Assembly (NCBI GenBank): GCA_012295275.1
Contig: CM022675.1
Coordinates: 1,907,233-1,932,232 of the forward strand
Source of the DNA: Chrysomallon squamiferum
Taxonomy: Eukaryota > Mollusca > Gastropoda > Neomphalida > Peltospiridae
Length of the DNA: 25,000 nucleotides
Direction: 5' to 3'
Within the stretch, counting starts at the first letter, position 1. Every line of letters starts with the position of its first letter. A program made the translations under genes and the position numbers. The notes beneath the pieces are model-generated. The model did not search any database. It had not been told where the DNA came from and saw nothing but the letters and a program-made list of their open reading frames with translations. Shown piece by piece: positions 1 to 10,385 of the stretch.

Positions 1-2
1 AT

Positions 3-215
3 CACTGGAGAAACGACGACGTTTTGAAAAAGAATAACCACAGCGACATTTGGCAGAAACGCTATCGTGTGAAAGCGCGACCAGTCGACAATCCGGACTG
101 CAAGAAATCTCTATTTGTCAGCGATTCTATTGTGTTTTCTCACACAGTACTGTCCTATCTGTTTAACTTGGTGCATCTTGTCTACTCACTTCTGTATCTT
201 GATGTTAATATCTAA
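3..215 (+). other. Possible coding fragment at the left edge, strand uncertain
   Basis: The plus frame beginning at base 3 is open for 70 codons to a TAA at 213-215. The first roughly 120 bases are visibly less AT-rich than what follows and use codon-like third positions (for example KARPVDNPDCKK). The second half becomes hydrophobic and AT-rich and looks like run-on noncoding sequence. The minus strand is also open over bases 1 to about 97 in two frames, and sits just after a good acceptor-like TTCTTGCAG (reverse complement, ending near base 98). It could therefore be a plus-strand terminal exon, a minus-strand exon, or chance. No protein family is recognised. Confidence 0.22.
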
Positions 216-1379
216 GGGGAAATGTCAGTGTTCTTAGAAATATTTAATGTGAAGAGTGGTTGCCCACATTTTACCATACCGTTACCAGTTCATGCTCATT
301 TTACAAAATCTATTTATCACTTTTCTCTTTCTTTTAGTTTTGATTTTGAATTCATTTAGTACAAACAATAATTTTATAATGATTAAATATTGCCATTCAC
401 TAAAATAAGCTTCACTTCATGGAAATGGATGAAAAAACACTTCGAGAAGAGTTTTCAGTATAGATGTCATCAGTGAACGAATACGTGCATTCAGAAACAC
501 ATCAGAGAAGACAACAAAGACAGAACAAGTGTGTTCATGTGTGTGTGTGTGTGTATGTGTGTGTGTTTGTGCCTACACTTTTCCCTTACAGATCCTGTCA
601 TTATGAGACAGGAAGATAAACTAAACAATAGTGGACGTTTTAGCAAAGTACAAAATTACCAGTAGATGAAACCTGTCTGTGCTCGACCCAGCACTCACAG
701 TCCACGTCTAATGCAGCTCTAGACAAAACTACTTCAGCCTTTTTCATTTTTTGTTAAATTGTTTTTAAATTTCACTTTTCTCTCTCAGATTGTTTTCACA
801 CAAAATAGAGAGCTATATGATGTGGATGAAAGAACTGACGCACCTTTTCTAAACTTTTCTCTCCAAAGAAATCAAACAAATATGACGAGTTGATAGATGT
901 ACTCAAGAATTAACTTATTACTCTGTGTAGTGCACCCACCACTTATCTGAAAATACAACTTCACTTCATCATCCTAACTCCTGCAGAGAAAGGATCCATA
1001 TCAGACAGGTTTTTTGTTTTTATTTATTTTTTAATTTTATTATTATTATTATAAAAAAAAAATCACGTTATAGTCAAATATGAAAATAGAGATGTCATTT
1101 AATTTAGCATTCTGAAACATGTTTAGAATCTATCAATATTTTGCTCTGCTGTTTTTCAAAAGGACTGTATGTGTGATATTATACAGATATTTTTTTTCTC
1201 TTATCTAACAAAAGTGCAACAAGAATAACAAAAACAGTCATAAGTACTTTTGTAAATATATTCATTTCAAAAAGTTATACAAAAGAATACTGAAAATATG
1301 AAACAGAGAATAAGTTACACTGCAGTGACACAAACAAGCTAACTTACATTATTGTTTAACATAATATATCCAGAACTGT
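216..1379. other. AT-rich noncoding stretch
   Basis: No supported exon on either strand. It contains a short (GT)n run at about 537-569, a T-rich and TTA patch at 1013-1062, and stretches of low complexity. Every frame is closed by frequent stops. Confidence 0.6.
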
Positions 1380-1625
1380 CATATGTAGCAGTCCACTTGT
1401 GAATAAAGAATAAAACATGTTAATAGTAGTATGTATCAGTCTAGTTGTATACAAATATTGTGAACAGTGTATATACCAGTCTAAGTGAAGATAATAGCTT
1501 GTTAACATTGTTATGTACCAGTCTAGCAGTAAACAAATCATGTTAACAACGTTAAGTACCAGTCTAGCTGTAAACAACTCTTCTTAACAGCATCATGTAC
1601 CAGTCTAGTTTGAAACAAATCTTGA
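1380..1625. repeat. Minisatellite, about 41-bp period, 5-6 copies
   Basis: The landmark CAGTCTA recurs at about 1437, 1477, 1519, 1560 and 1601, a spacing of 40-42 bp. Each unit carries a diverged version of a 'tgtaccagtctag...aaacaa...gttaac' core. A minus-strand frame stays open across it only because the repeat contains no stop in that frame, so it is not a gene. Confidence 0.8.
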
Positions 1626-1802
1626 TATCAGATGAAACATCCATATTAACACTAATGTAAATACTTTTACTGATATTTTAAAAATAAAATGTTAATATAA
1701 TCAGGGTTCACAGTTTATTAGAAAAGAACATTGCTAATTTCAGAAATTATTAAAACTTCATTATAATACTGCTGTATTAAAGCCGCTGTATTAACGGAGA
1801 TT

Positions 1803-1899
1803 TTTCCCGAATTATAAAGTTCTGAAACAAAAAATAATAAAATAAATAAAAATAATAAAATAAAGTAAATAAATAAATAAATAAATAAATATAATATCT

Positions 1900-1931
<32 letters not shown>

Positions 1932-1995
1932 AATAATAATAATAATAATATAAATTTTAAAAATTAATAATAATAATAGTAATAATAATAATCTA
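1803..1995. repeat. Compound simple repeat (AAAT)n-(CAA)n-(AAT)n
   Basis: An uninterrupted low-complexity tract: AAAT/AATA units, then about ten CAA units around 1900-1929, then AAT units. A short (TA)n run follows at 2041-2055. Confidence 0.85.
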
Positions 1996-2264
1996 TTGTC
2001 TTCATATGTGCTACAAATAAAATATCAAAGTATAAAAAGGCATATATATATATATAAGAGAATATGTCAGGTGCCACTGATTGTTTTCAAGTTTGTTATT
2101 TTATAATTATATTTTGTTATTAGCAAAGCTAAGTAAAAAAACAGTCTGAAATCATAGAAAATATACTGAGAGAATTTAATTGTACAGATATATACTGGAA
2201 TCAGCTTCTTCAGTTTGTGTACACTTGGTAACTTGCTGAAATAATCTGAACAAATTATATAAGT

Positions 2265-2270
2265 TTTATT
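2265..2270 (-). promoter_or_regulatory. Candidate polyadenylation signal for the RhoGAP gene
   Basis: TTTATT on the plus strand reads AATAAA on the minus strand, about 870 bases downstream of the RhoGAP stop codon. A nearer ATTAAA variant lies around 3072-3083, about 65 bases after the stop. Such hexamers are common by chance in DNA this AT-rich, so the choice is a guess. Confidence 0.2.
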
Positions 2271-2485
2271 GTTGTAAGCTTCCAAGCTGACACTGTGTAC
2301 TGTTACAACAGTTATATCAAAGATTTAAAAGAGAAACAGTTTCTTGATACAACAGAGTTACAACAATCAGTGATAAACAAATGTGGAATGCTCTTCATCT
2401 TTGGCTTATGTTGTCTGCATGAAAAAACTGCTGTGTTTGAAACTGTGTAACACTCCAGACTCTAAAATCCATCATTCACCCAGGT

Positions 2486-2632
2486 TGTTCAAATGTTGTA
2501 AAATTACATTAGCTTTATCAGTTCTACAGTTTGTTAAAATGTTTTAAAATTACATTAGCTTTATCAGTTCTACAGTTTGTTAAAATGTTGTAAAATTACT
2601 TTAGCTTCATCAGTTCTACAGTTTTTTTAAAT
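2486..2632. repeat. Minisatellite, 46-bp period, about 3 copies
   Basis: The AGCTT of 'ttagcttyatcagttctaca' falls at 2511, 2557 and 2603, exactly 46 bp apart, with only a few substitutions between units. It lies within the presumed 3' flank or UTR of the minus-strand RhoGAP gene. Confidence 0.85.
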
Positions 2633-3142
2633 ATTCTCATGTTACATTATAAGAAAAAGAACACTGTTTCTGTGATCTGTTGAAAAATATTATTAAATAA
2701 AATTCCTTATTAGTATCCAAGTATTACACCAATTAATAATAATGATTTTTAGTTGAAATGCTCTACTATGACATTCCATTAACTAGATGTAACAATTTTT
2801 GTTAAAAAAATAATGTAACCATAAGATTTGAAACATAATATAAATGTCCTCATATCTGAAACATTGCATTAATTAATATCAAAATTACAAATGCCACAAT
2901 TTTTTTTATCAATAGTCTGAACATAAAATTATCATTTTGTGTTGAAACATTAGAAATAGTAATCATTTCTGTTTTGACATTACAGAAAACTTGTCTTTCA
3001 CAGTGTTACTTTAAGTGAGTTCAGTTGAAAGATCAAACAAAGTAAGATTTTCTAATCTAGACACATCTTTTTAATTTAATGCTGTTCTGAGTAGAACTGA
3101 CCTGAAATGAAACTGAAGCAAAACTGACCAATGGTCAGTCAG
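2633..3142 (-). other. Noncoding, probable 3' UTR or flank of the RhoGAP gene
   Basis: AT-rich sequence downstream (minus strand) of the RhoGAP stop, with no open frame of note. It is called UTR only from its position. Confidence 0.35.
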
Positions 3143-3320
3143 TCATTTAGAAAATATATCTTTGTAGTTGAGAAGCATCAGTTCTATGACTTTCTGTTCA
3201 AACTTGGCAGCCATCAGACTGATCATGGGGTCTGTTTCAAGCGGCCTCATCAACGTCGGCGCAAACACGATAGCCAGGTTCTCAGCACTCATCATCGTCT
3301 TCTCCTTCATCTCCGCAACT
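3143..3320 (-). CDS. Terminal exon of a RhoGAP-domain protein (5' part not found)
   Basis: RhoGAP domains stimulate GTP hydrolysis by Rho, Rac or Cdc42. This exon encodes the last 58-59 residues, starting VAEMKEK, with the hallmark segment NLAIVFAPTLMRP. Its Asn corresponds to the conserved asparagine that contacts the GTPase. The exon ends YKDIFSK before a TGA at 3145-3143. The minus-strand acceptor TGTGTTTCAG (3330-3321) abuts the exon and gives a phase-2 entry. The arginine finger would lie in an upstream exon that I could not find between 3.7 and 17.8 kb. The protein ends right after the GAP fold, as in chimaerins and the ARHGAP15 group. The AENL-IVF-PTLMRP wording recalls chimaerin, but I cannot assign the subfamily. 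An orphan duplicated exon is possible. Confidence 0.72.
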
Positions 3321-3700
3321 CTGAAACACAACATTTCAACATTCTAACTCTGAAACACAACATTTCAACATTCTAACTCTGAAACACAAGATTTTAACTC
3401 TGAAACACAACATTCTAACTCTGAAACACAACATTTCAACATTTTGCTTTTAACTCTGAATAGCACATTTCAACATTTCATTTTTAACTCTGAAAGACTA
3501 CATTTCAACATTTTGTTTTAACTCTAAAAGACAACATTTCAACATTTTGTTTTTAACTCTGAAACATTTCAACATTTTGTTTTTAACTCTGAAACAACAT
3601 TTCAACATTTCATTTTTAACTGTGAAACACAACATTCCAACATTCAATTGTTAACTCTGAAACAGTACAGTTCAACATTTCTGTTTTAACTATCAAACAA
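3315..3700. repeat. Minisatellite carrying the RhoGAP splice-acceptor sequence, about 13 units
   Basis: Units of roughly 20-36 bp have the form 'aactctgaaacacaacatt' plus a variable tail. AACTCTGAAA-like cores occur near 3317, 3346, 3375, 3396, 3417, 3453, 3488, 3522, 3556, 3587, 3618, 3653 and 3685. Read on the minus strand, the core is GTGTTTCAGAGTT, the same as the acceptor and first exon bases of the RhoGAP exon. The array begins exactly at that exon boundary. Confidence 0.85.
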
Positions 3701-4140
3701 AATAATTCATCTGCAATTATGTGTTACATTTACAATAGTAATATCAAGAATAGTGGGTTTCGTATATACATTTTCAAAAACTGTATCTTAATAGTACAAC
3801 AATAAAGAATCTTGTAATCAGTAAATAAAAAATAGCTGCCATCGAATACTACAAGTACGTATAAACTAAATTGCCATCCGTAGCTTAGTACATAAGTTAC
3901 GACCAACTTCCTAAGTTAAAGAAACACCTATCTCTGAGAACATTTTCCACCTCTTGAACGAGGACGTATTAGGGTATAGCTAAGGGCCCTACTACGTAAG
4001 ATAGAAAAACAACAACATGGTTTACCGTCAATATATATATATATATATAGATATATAGATATTACGTTATTATTAGAAGTAGAACTAGTATTAATATTAC
4101 CATTAGTTTTTTGTTTCTTCGTTTCAATTTATTTTGTTTT
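3701..4140. other. Noncoding AT-rich stretch with a short (TA)n run
   Basis: Nothing gene-like is seen on either strand. A (TA)n tract lies at about 4031-4050, followed by TAGA-type units. If the RhoGAP gene extends leftward from further exons, this is intron. Confidence 0.5.
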
Positions 4141-4159
4141 ATTTATCTATGTTTTGTGT

Positions 4160-4445
4160 TTTTAAGACAGAAGCAGAAGATACTTTACAGTTATACTTTT
4201 AACTGTGTTTAAGAAAATATTAACACAGGAGACTAAAACATCCTACTAAGATTACCTAAACTCATCCAGGTGTTACGAGAGTTAGTCTTCTATTTGTGCT
4301 CAGATAATAAATAATACATCGATTCTTGTAGTTTTTGTTAGAGTCACACAAACAGTTTTACCTCGAGACATCTCACATCTACTTCTCTACGGACAGGGTT
4401 CAGTTGTTGTGTATGCGTTGCTATTTGTTCGTTATTTTTACTGCA
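4160..4445. repeat. Repeat block B, copy 1
   Basis: It matches 14505-14768 over most of its length in the same orientation. Shared landmarks are 'aactgtgtttaagaaaatatt', 'actcatccagg', 'gttacgagag' and 'ctcgagacatctc'. The copies are clearly diverged by substitutions and small indels. No terminal inverted repeats or coding capacity are visible. Confidence 0.8.
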
Positions 4446-4773
4446 ACAATTATTTCGAATACTACAGCTACCACTAATCCTACTCCTACCATTTGTCATT
4501 CTGCCAGTTCTATGACTACCTACTAATTATAATACTAAAATGACGATTTCAACTCCTAATACTTTTACCAGTAGTACTAAAATAACCAGCATGCTACAAA
4601 TATAACTGATACTAATACTGTTGTGACTAATATGCCTATTGCTCTCAGAACAGCAACTACTATTACTATTACCACTAATAACTCTACTACTACTACCTCT
4701 AATGGTACTAATATTGCTATGGTATATTTGATGTTATTTACCAAAAGTGGTAATTTTAAAGTTAAAAGTTAAA

Positions 4774-4774
<1 letters not shown>
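4446..4774. repeat. Degenerate ACT/ATT trinucleotide region
   Basis: Imperfect 'actactaat' and 'actacta' triplets dominate about 4470-4730. The sequence resembles a decayed trinucleotide microsatellite. No coding evidence. Confidence 0.55.
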
Positions 4775-4830
<56 letters not shown>

Positions 4831-4833
4831 GAA

Positions 4834-4863
<30 letters not shown>
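4775..4863. repeat. (AAT)n microsatellite
   Basis: About 28 AAT units with one 'gaaa' interruption near 4830. It sits immediately upstream of a family A core, as two other (AAT)n runs do. Confidence 0.95.
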
Positions 4864-4864
<1 letters not shown>

Positions 4865-4884
4865 TTGTTATCACATAATATATG

Positions 4885-5330
4885 TTCTACACAGATTGTG
4901 AGAGCTTTCAGACACTGCACTGAATAACTTTCAAAATAAATTACGACGTTAAATTAAGCTTGATTTTGCATGCCTCTGATTTCTATAGAGCAAAAAAGAA
5001 ATGCTCTGAGATAGATATTATTTCTGCGGGTGTTAGGGTGGTACACATAGTTGTATCTGCAGGTCAATTAAGCATGTACCAATACAAAAACAAAACTTAT
5101 TTATTATATATATCTCTCAGCCAGTGATCTTTGTTACTATTTGGTTTATCTAACGAAAACATCTTAAATAGGTATAAAAATATGTATTCTTCCCCGTAGC
5201 TGCATTATCCAAATATTTACTTATAGTTTTTGTTTTGTTTATTCCTAACATATATATATATAATAATGTGCAGAGCGTCGTTTTAAAATGTAGCTTAGGG
5301 TTTTATTTTGAAAGCTCGCAGTGCCATTCT
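4885..5330. repeat. Family A repeat, copy 1
   Basis: The core begins 'tgtgagagctttcag' and continues through 'caaaataaattacgacgtt', 'aaatgctctgagata', 'gcgggtgttagggt', 'ctctcagccagtga' and 'tagctgcattatccaaat'. The same ordered landmarks recur in copies at about 5671, 6700, 8003 and 15237, and partially at 12005 and 13440. Confidence 0.82.
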
Positions 5331-5670
5331 ATACTTGACTATTTTACTACTGAATTAGTCAGACCTCACAAACCTCATACGATGTCGCTGAAGAGACACG
5401 AACGTATGGCGCCCATTCTCCCGCACTCCGAAGGCGGACGTCATTAGCGTTCCGCCATCAAGACAAACTTAAAAGGAGTAACCTGAGTGACTATATTAAT
5501 CCTATTTGCCTATCCTAGACGAAGGAGCAGTTTTAGTGTGTGTGTGTGTGTGTGTAACCTGAGTGACTATATTAATAAGCAAAAACAAAAAGAAAAGAAG
5601 AAATAAAAGACGTCTGTTTTCACGCCTCTCTGATCATCTTGAAGTTGTCTATAAACTCCGACCTCTTTCT
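5331..5670. repeat. Family A-associated trailer, copy 1
   Basis: 'cacaaacctcatacgatg...ctgaagagac', 'gtaacctgagtgacta' and 'ctgttttcacgcct' are shared in order with 7575-8000. A perfect (GT)n run at about 5539-5557 occupies the same place as the long (GT)n at 7715. The block links one family A core to the next. Confidence 0.75.
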
Positions 5671-5933
5671 TGTGAGAGCTTTCAGAGACTGCACTGAGAG
5701 ACTTTCAAAATAAATTACAATGTTAACTTAGGCTTGATATTACAAAAAAACAAAACAACTAAGATAGATATTATATCTGTAGGTGTTAGCGTGTGACACG
5801 AAATTGTATTTTCAGATGAATGTGTCTACACTATTCAAAATAAAATGTGTTTGTTTTTAAAAATATCTATCAGCCATTAGTATTTGCTATATTTTTATTA
5901 CTGTGACGAGGGTAGCTTAATATAGTATAAAAT
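5671..5933. repeat. Family A repeat, copy 2
   Basis: It starts 'tgtgagagctttcagagac' and keeps the order of core landmarks, including 'ggtgttagcgtgtgacacg' and 'ttcagatgaatgtgtctaca', which are nearly identical to the copy at 8003. It is cut off by a long (TTA)n run. Confidence 0.82.
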
Positions 5934-5934
5934 A

Positions 5935-5998
<64 letters not shown>

Positions 5999-5999
5999 T
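5934..5999. repeat. (TTA)n microsatellite
   Basis: About 21 perfect ATT/TTA units. Confidence 0.95.
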
Positions 6000-6545
6000 A
6001 TGTATAGCTCCGTGTGCATCTATTTATACTAAATGTTTTAATATTTAACCAAACAGAAGAGCTTCACCACTGTGTGAACAATGCGATTTAATATGTGAAT
6101 GATTGTCACTGATAACAGTGAACAGGATTGTAACTGCTGTACAAATTATATTAAATAAAAGTAATATTAGTTGTTAGAGAGTTTGAGATACATGAAACAA
6201 GCTATTAAATTGCTGAGACAGTAGACATGTAGAATAGAATTATAAACGTATTGAGTTATCTGCAATGAAATATGAATCATTGTCAAATCTTAGTTTCAGA
6301 ACAAAAGACGAAGAAGGATAACTCATGGTTAATTTGAAACACGAGCACAAGTGATAGGACGTTTCGCTTCTGTCAAAAAACAGAGATAAAGTCGGGAATG
6401 TATAAAATCTAACAAGGAATAATTGCATATTTAGAACTTCAACATTTCTGATTTTTTTCAATATTAAATCATTTGTAAAGAAATTTTGCAACAGGAATGA
6501 ATATGTTTAGAAATAAACAGATTTTTTTCATTGATAATTACAAAA
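6000..6545. other. Noncoding stretch between repeats
   Basis: No repeat relationship to the neighbouring blocks was noticed. An 83-codon minus-strand frame (6491-6240) is open here but has no recognisable domain, no convincing splice signals and an AT-rich, Phe/Ser/Leu-rich composition, so I do not call it. Confidence 0.4.
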
Positions 6546-6613
6546 TAATGATTATGATGATGACGACGACGACGATGATGATGATGATAATAATAATAAT
6601 AATAATACTAATG

Positions 6614-6672
<59 letters not shown>
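6546..6672. repeat. Compound (GAT)n-(GAC)n-(AAT)n microsatellite
   Basis: GATGATGAC-type units run into roughly 28 AAT units. It directly precedes a family A core. Confidence 0.93.
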
Positions 6673-6696
6673 TTAATTACATAACGAATCTTCTAT

Positions 6697-7140
6697 ACAG
6701 ACTGTGAGAGCTTTCAAAATTAATTACGATGTATAAATTAAACTTCATATTACGTGTTTTCTGATTTCTATAGAGTAAACAAGAAATGCTCTGAGATAAA
6801 TATTATATCTGCGAATGTTAGGTTGTGACACAAACTAGTATATTCAGATGAAAGGTGTATACACTATTCAAGTAAAAAGTTAGTTTTTACATATCTCTCT
6901 GAATCAGTTTGTTATAATTTTATTTGTTTGATGCGGGTAACTTCACTTAGTATAAAAAATATTTATACATTCCAGTAGCTGCATTATCCAAATCATTTCC
7001 TTTTTCAGAATGTGCACACCATCTGCTTCAAATATAATTAAGTGTTTTATTTTTAAACATCGCAGTAACATTGCCTACTTGACTGACTTGTTTTTGTTTT
7101 TACTATTCAGTTAATTTCAAGCACTAAATAACTTTCCGTT
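6697..7140. repeat. Family A repeat, copy 3
   Basis: It begins 'tctatacagactgtgagagctttc' (split: agagctttc near 6706) and has a short internal deletion relative to copy 1 before 'aaaattaattacgatgt'. Later landmarks 'gaaatgctctgagata' and 'tagctgcattatccaaat' are intact and in order. Confidence 0.82.
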
Positions 7141-7500
7141 CAGTGGCTGGTTTGTAATATACTTCAGGTATATGTGTGTGTGTGTTTTTGTGTGTGTGTG
7201 TGTGCGTGTGTGTGTTTTATTATTTGAATTCTGTCTGTCTAATGTTCGTCTGTTTTTTTTCTATTCAATTAATTTCAAACACTAAATGACTTTCCGTTCA
7301 GTGGCTTATTTCTAAAATACTTACCGTATATGTATGTGTGCGAGTGCGTGTGTGTACGTGTGTGTTGTGAGTGTGTATGTGTGTGGATGTGTGTGTGTTG
7401 CGTGTGTATGTTGTGTTAGTATGTGTGTGTGTTGTGTTTTTGTGTGTTGTGTGTGTATGAGTGTGTGTGTGTATATATGTTTTATGATTTGAATACTGTC
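7141..7500. repeat. Duplicated segment with GT-rich microsatellites
   Basis: 'actttccgttcagtggct' occurs at about 7131 and 7291, each followed by a GT-rich tract (7167-7215 and 7333-7472). This is a local duplication of about 160 bp. Long Thr/His-rich frames on the minus strand are translations of the GT tract only. Confidence 0.75.
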
Positions 7501-7559
7501 TATCAATGTACGTTTGTTTAGACTCCGCACACAGACAACATCCTGGAACGCAGGACGAC

Positions 7560-7711
7560 AAAGTGCAACGACGACATCACAAACCTCATAAGATGCCGCT
7601 GACGAGACGCCCACTCGTCCGTTCCGCCATGAAAACAAGTTAAAAGTTGTTGTTCAGTAACCTGAGTGACTCTATTAATCACGTTTGACTATCCTAGTAG
7701 AAGAAGCAGTC

Positions 7712-7779
<68 letters not shown>

Positions 7780-8000
7780 GGTGTATGTATGCATGGATAT
7801 ATGTATGTAGGTATATTTGTGCATACATACATATATATATATATATATATCGAGTAAAGCACAAACACACACACACACACACACTCACATATATATGTAT
7901 TTATTTATAGAGGGAAAAAGAAAAAATAGATATCTGTTTTCACGCCTGTCTGACTAACTGATAATTTTGACATTGCATAAAAATTCCGAGCTCTTTCTAT
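7560..8000. repeat. Family A-associated trailer, copy 2, with long (GT)n
   Basis: It matches 5361-5670: 'cacaaacctcataagatg', 'gtaacctgagtgact' and 'ctgttttcacgcct' in order. Inserted between them are a perfect (GT)n run at 7715-7777 (about 31 units), a (TA)n run at about 7828-7850 and a (CA)n run at about 7862-7882. Confidence 0.8.
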
Positions 8001-8002
8001 AC

Positions 8003-8342
8003 AGATTGTGAGAGCTTTCAGAAACTGCACTGAATGACTTTCAAAATAAATTACGATGTTAACTTAAGCTTGACATTACATGTTTTCTGAATTTTGTAGA
8101 GTGAACAAAAAAAAGAAGAGAACTCAGATATTATATCTGCAGGTGTTAGCGTGTGACACGAAATTGTATTTTCAGATGAATGTGTCTACACTATTCAAAA
8201 TAAAATAAAAAAGTGTTTTCTAAATATATCTATCAGCCATTAGTATTTGTTATAATTTCATTTCTCTGACGAGGGTAGCTCAGTATAGTATAAAATATAT
8301 GTATACGTTTCTGCAGCTGCATCTTTCAAGATATTTATTTAA
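8003..8342. repeat. Family A repeat, copy 4
   Basis: It begins 'gattgtgagagctttcag' and contains the full core, ending with 'ctgcagctgcat'. The middle part matches copy 2 most closely. Confidence 0.85.
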
Positions 8343-8760
8343 ATTCTTTTTAACATGTGTATACTCATATCTAACAAGTGAGAATTATTATTGTAAACAA
8401 TTTTAAGAAATTATATTTTAACTTTTATTAATATTTTTACTTCTTTATCTCATTTTATTATTACTTTTATTACTATTGTGTGTTTGCCTATATATGCACA
8501 AACACACATACACACGGACACACATATACTACCTACATATATGTCAGAATATTGTTGTACAAACTAATCTCTCCATATTGTTCATACCATTTCTGAGAAA
8601 TATCTCTTTGTTGATTTTTTCATTTATCTCTACCTTTATCTATCTATCTCGATGTATCTATGGATCTATATACCTGTGTATGTATCTATCTATCTATCTT
8701 CTGTTTGTCTGTCTGTCTATTTACGTATCTGTCCGTGTAATTCACTGATTCCTCTATTTT
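8343..8760. repeat. Family A downstream flank with CA- and TATC-rich tracts
   Basis: Shares 'aagtgaraattatta' and 'atgtcagaatwttgttgt' with the flank of the 15237 copy (15560-15900). The tracts (8490-8525 CA-rich; 8636-8735 TATC/TGTC-rich) keep a plus frame open but show no coding signal. Confidence 0.65.
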
Positions 8761-9384
8761 ATTTTAGATTTGCTTTTGTCCACTGATCTAAAATCAAGTT
8801 TTGTGTCCATATGAATAATTGAATATAGGGGAAAAAGTCAAAGGAATGAAAGTCACAATTTTTAATTAAGAAATACATTAGCATGACACAAGCTTTACGG
8901 TAGTCATTGTATTAAAACTTTAAAATAAATTCTGCCACAGTTTTGTTGTGCTCAAAGCGATCGACATACAATAATGCAGAAGCTGAATTCTGCTGAAGCT
9001 GTCGATGATTTACCAGTGTATCCACTGTCTTGTTTATCATGTTTGTTTGTGAATCGTGAACAGAAGAAGAAGAAAAGCATAGAGTGACCTAGAATTGATT
9101 GGAAATTACGTATTTATTTATTTATTTACTTATTTGTTCATCCTAATGCATGGTATTTTTATGTTATTTTTTTCTAATTTTATTTATTCACTTTGTTTTC
9201 CAATTTTTAAGAAAAAACTATTATTATTATTATTATTATTATTATATTATTCGGGATAAATGCCGCTGAAACCTTTCACGTGAAAATTTGATGGATTCAA
9301 AAAAATAATAATAATTAAGAAATGAGAAAATTGATTTGGCATCTCTGTGACTAAGATAACAAACCTCTACAAATACATGTAACA
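8761..9384. other. Noncoding, mostly unique stretch
   Basis: Nothing convincing. A 45-codon minus-strand frame at 9040-8904 is noted among the rejected items. ATTT units at 9110-9130 and a (TTA)n run at 9220-9247 are the only repeats. Confidence 0.45.
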
Positions 9385-9755
9385 CATCAGTGCTTATGTA
9401 GACTAGTACTCCGCACTCACAACAACACTCGCTGTTTTCCTTCATTTCTCATGCATCAACTAACATAAAAACGTGTAATTTGTCACTGCTCATCTAGACT
9501 GGTAGATAAACAAACCTCTGTTTTCCTTCATTTCTCATGCATCAACTAACATAAAAACACGTGTAATACGTCACTGCTCATCTAGACTGGTACTCCGCAC
9601 TCACAACAACACTCGCTGTTTTCCTTCATTTCTCATGCATCAACTAACATAAAAACACGTGTAATACGTCACTGCTCATCTAGACTGGTACTCCGCACTC
9701 ACAACAACACTCGCTGTTTTCTTTCACTTGTCATGCACGAACTAACAGACGTGTA
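9385..9755. repeat. Minisatellite, 98-bp period, 4 copies
   Basis: Units start near 9385, 9481, 9569 and 9667 with 'cgtcactgctcatctagac'. The third and fourth units are almost identical for about 70 bp. The second carries a replaced middle segment ('agataaacaaacc' instead of 'ctccgcactc...'). The unit end 'tcatgcatcaactaacata' is followed by an E-box-like CACGTG in two units. A relic of the unit start is seen at 14980-15010. Confidence 0.88.
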
Positions 9756-10130
9756 GGTGTTTCTGAGTGCTTAAAGGTAACCCGCAAAATTATCTGTCAA
9801 TTTACTGTCGCCGAAACAGTATTTATTATGGTGCACTGATACTCATTTGTGTGGTCATTTAGACACAGAAACATACACATTCACACTCTTAATCGATCTA
9901 ACATAAACACAAATATACTCACATAAACCACACACGTATGTATCAACAGACAACTAAGCACGCGTAAGAATAGCTACATGCGTAAAGAAGCATCCATTAT
10001 CGAAAGAAAAAAAACACACGCATACACACAAATACACAAACACACACATACATATATATAAGCAGATTCGTACATCCAAACATACATAAATACAAACATA
10101 CATACATACACACATACATACATATACCTC
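9756..10130. other. Noncoding, CA- and CATA-rich stretch
   Basis: Contains ACAC- and ACATACATA-type runs from about 10012 to 10125. No gene is seen. Confidence 0.55.
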
Positions 10131-10385
10131 TAATGCTTATTTAATTTTATTATAAGTATAAAAGTATGTCAGTACCTATAATGTTTATCTAAGATTTAGT
10201 TATATTATAAGTATAAAACTGTAAACAGTTTTAGTTTTATTTTAAGTGTAAAGCTATGTCAATATTTCTAATGTTTATGTAATATTTAGTTTTATTTTAA
10301 GTGTAAAACTATGTCAATATTTCTAATATTTATGTAATATTTAGTTTTATTTTAAGTGTAAAACTATGTCAGTACTATGTCAGGA
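10131..10385. repeat. Minisatellite, 55-bp period
   Basis: CTATGTC recurs at 10254, 10309 and 10364, exactly 55 bp apart, with the intervening 'atttagttttattttaagtg' nearly unchanged. A more diverged unit extends the array left to about 10131. Confidence 0.85.

Noticed and set aside
1356-1577. 73-codon open frame on the minus strand
   Set aside because: It is a translation of the 41-bp minisatellite; the peptide repeats with the DNA period and shows no domain.
3143-3320. Assignment of the RhoGAP exon to myosin IX or GRAF/oligophrenin
   Set aside because: Those families have different wording around the NLxxVFxP motif (myosin IX has PCLLR) and extend well beyond the GAP domain; this protein stops right after it.
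3131-3376. 81-codon open frame on the plus strand
   Set aside because: It lies opposite the RhoGAP exon and runs into the acceptor-bearing repeat; its His/Arg-rich, repetitive sequence is a shadow.
4335-4526. Open frame in block B, with a similar peptide in the copy at 14643-14873
   Set aside because: The shared KQFYLETS stretch only reflects DNA similarity of the two repeat copies, and both frames soon run into low-complexity triplets or Cys-Val repeats.
7298-7884. Several Thr/His- or Cys/Val-rich open frames on both strands
   Set aside because: They are translations of GT/CA microsatellites.
8904-9040. 45-codon minus-strand frame of fairly protein-like composition
   Set aside because: No recognisable family, no convincing flanking splice sites, and this length is expected by chance; it does not resemble the missing RhoGAP part.
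9385-9755. Regular repeats that might suggest a CRISPR array
   Set aside because: The units are contiguous 98-bp tandem copies without unique spacers, in an animal genome.
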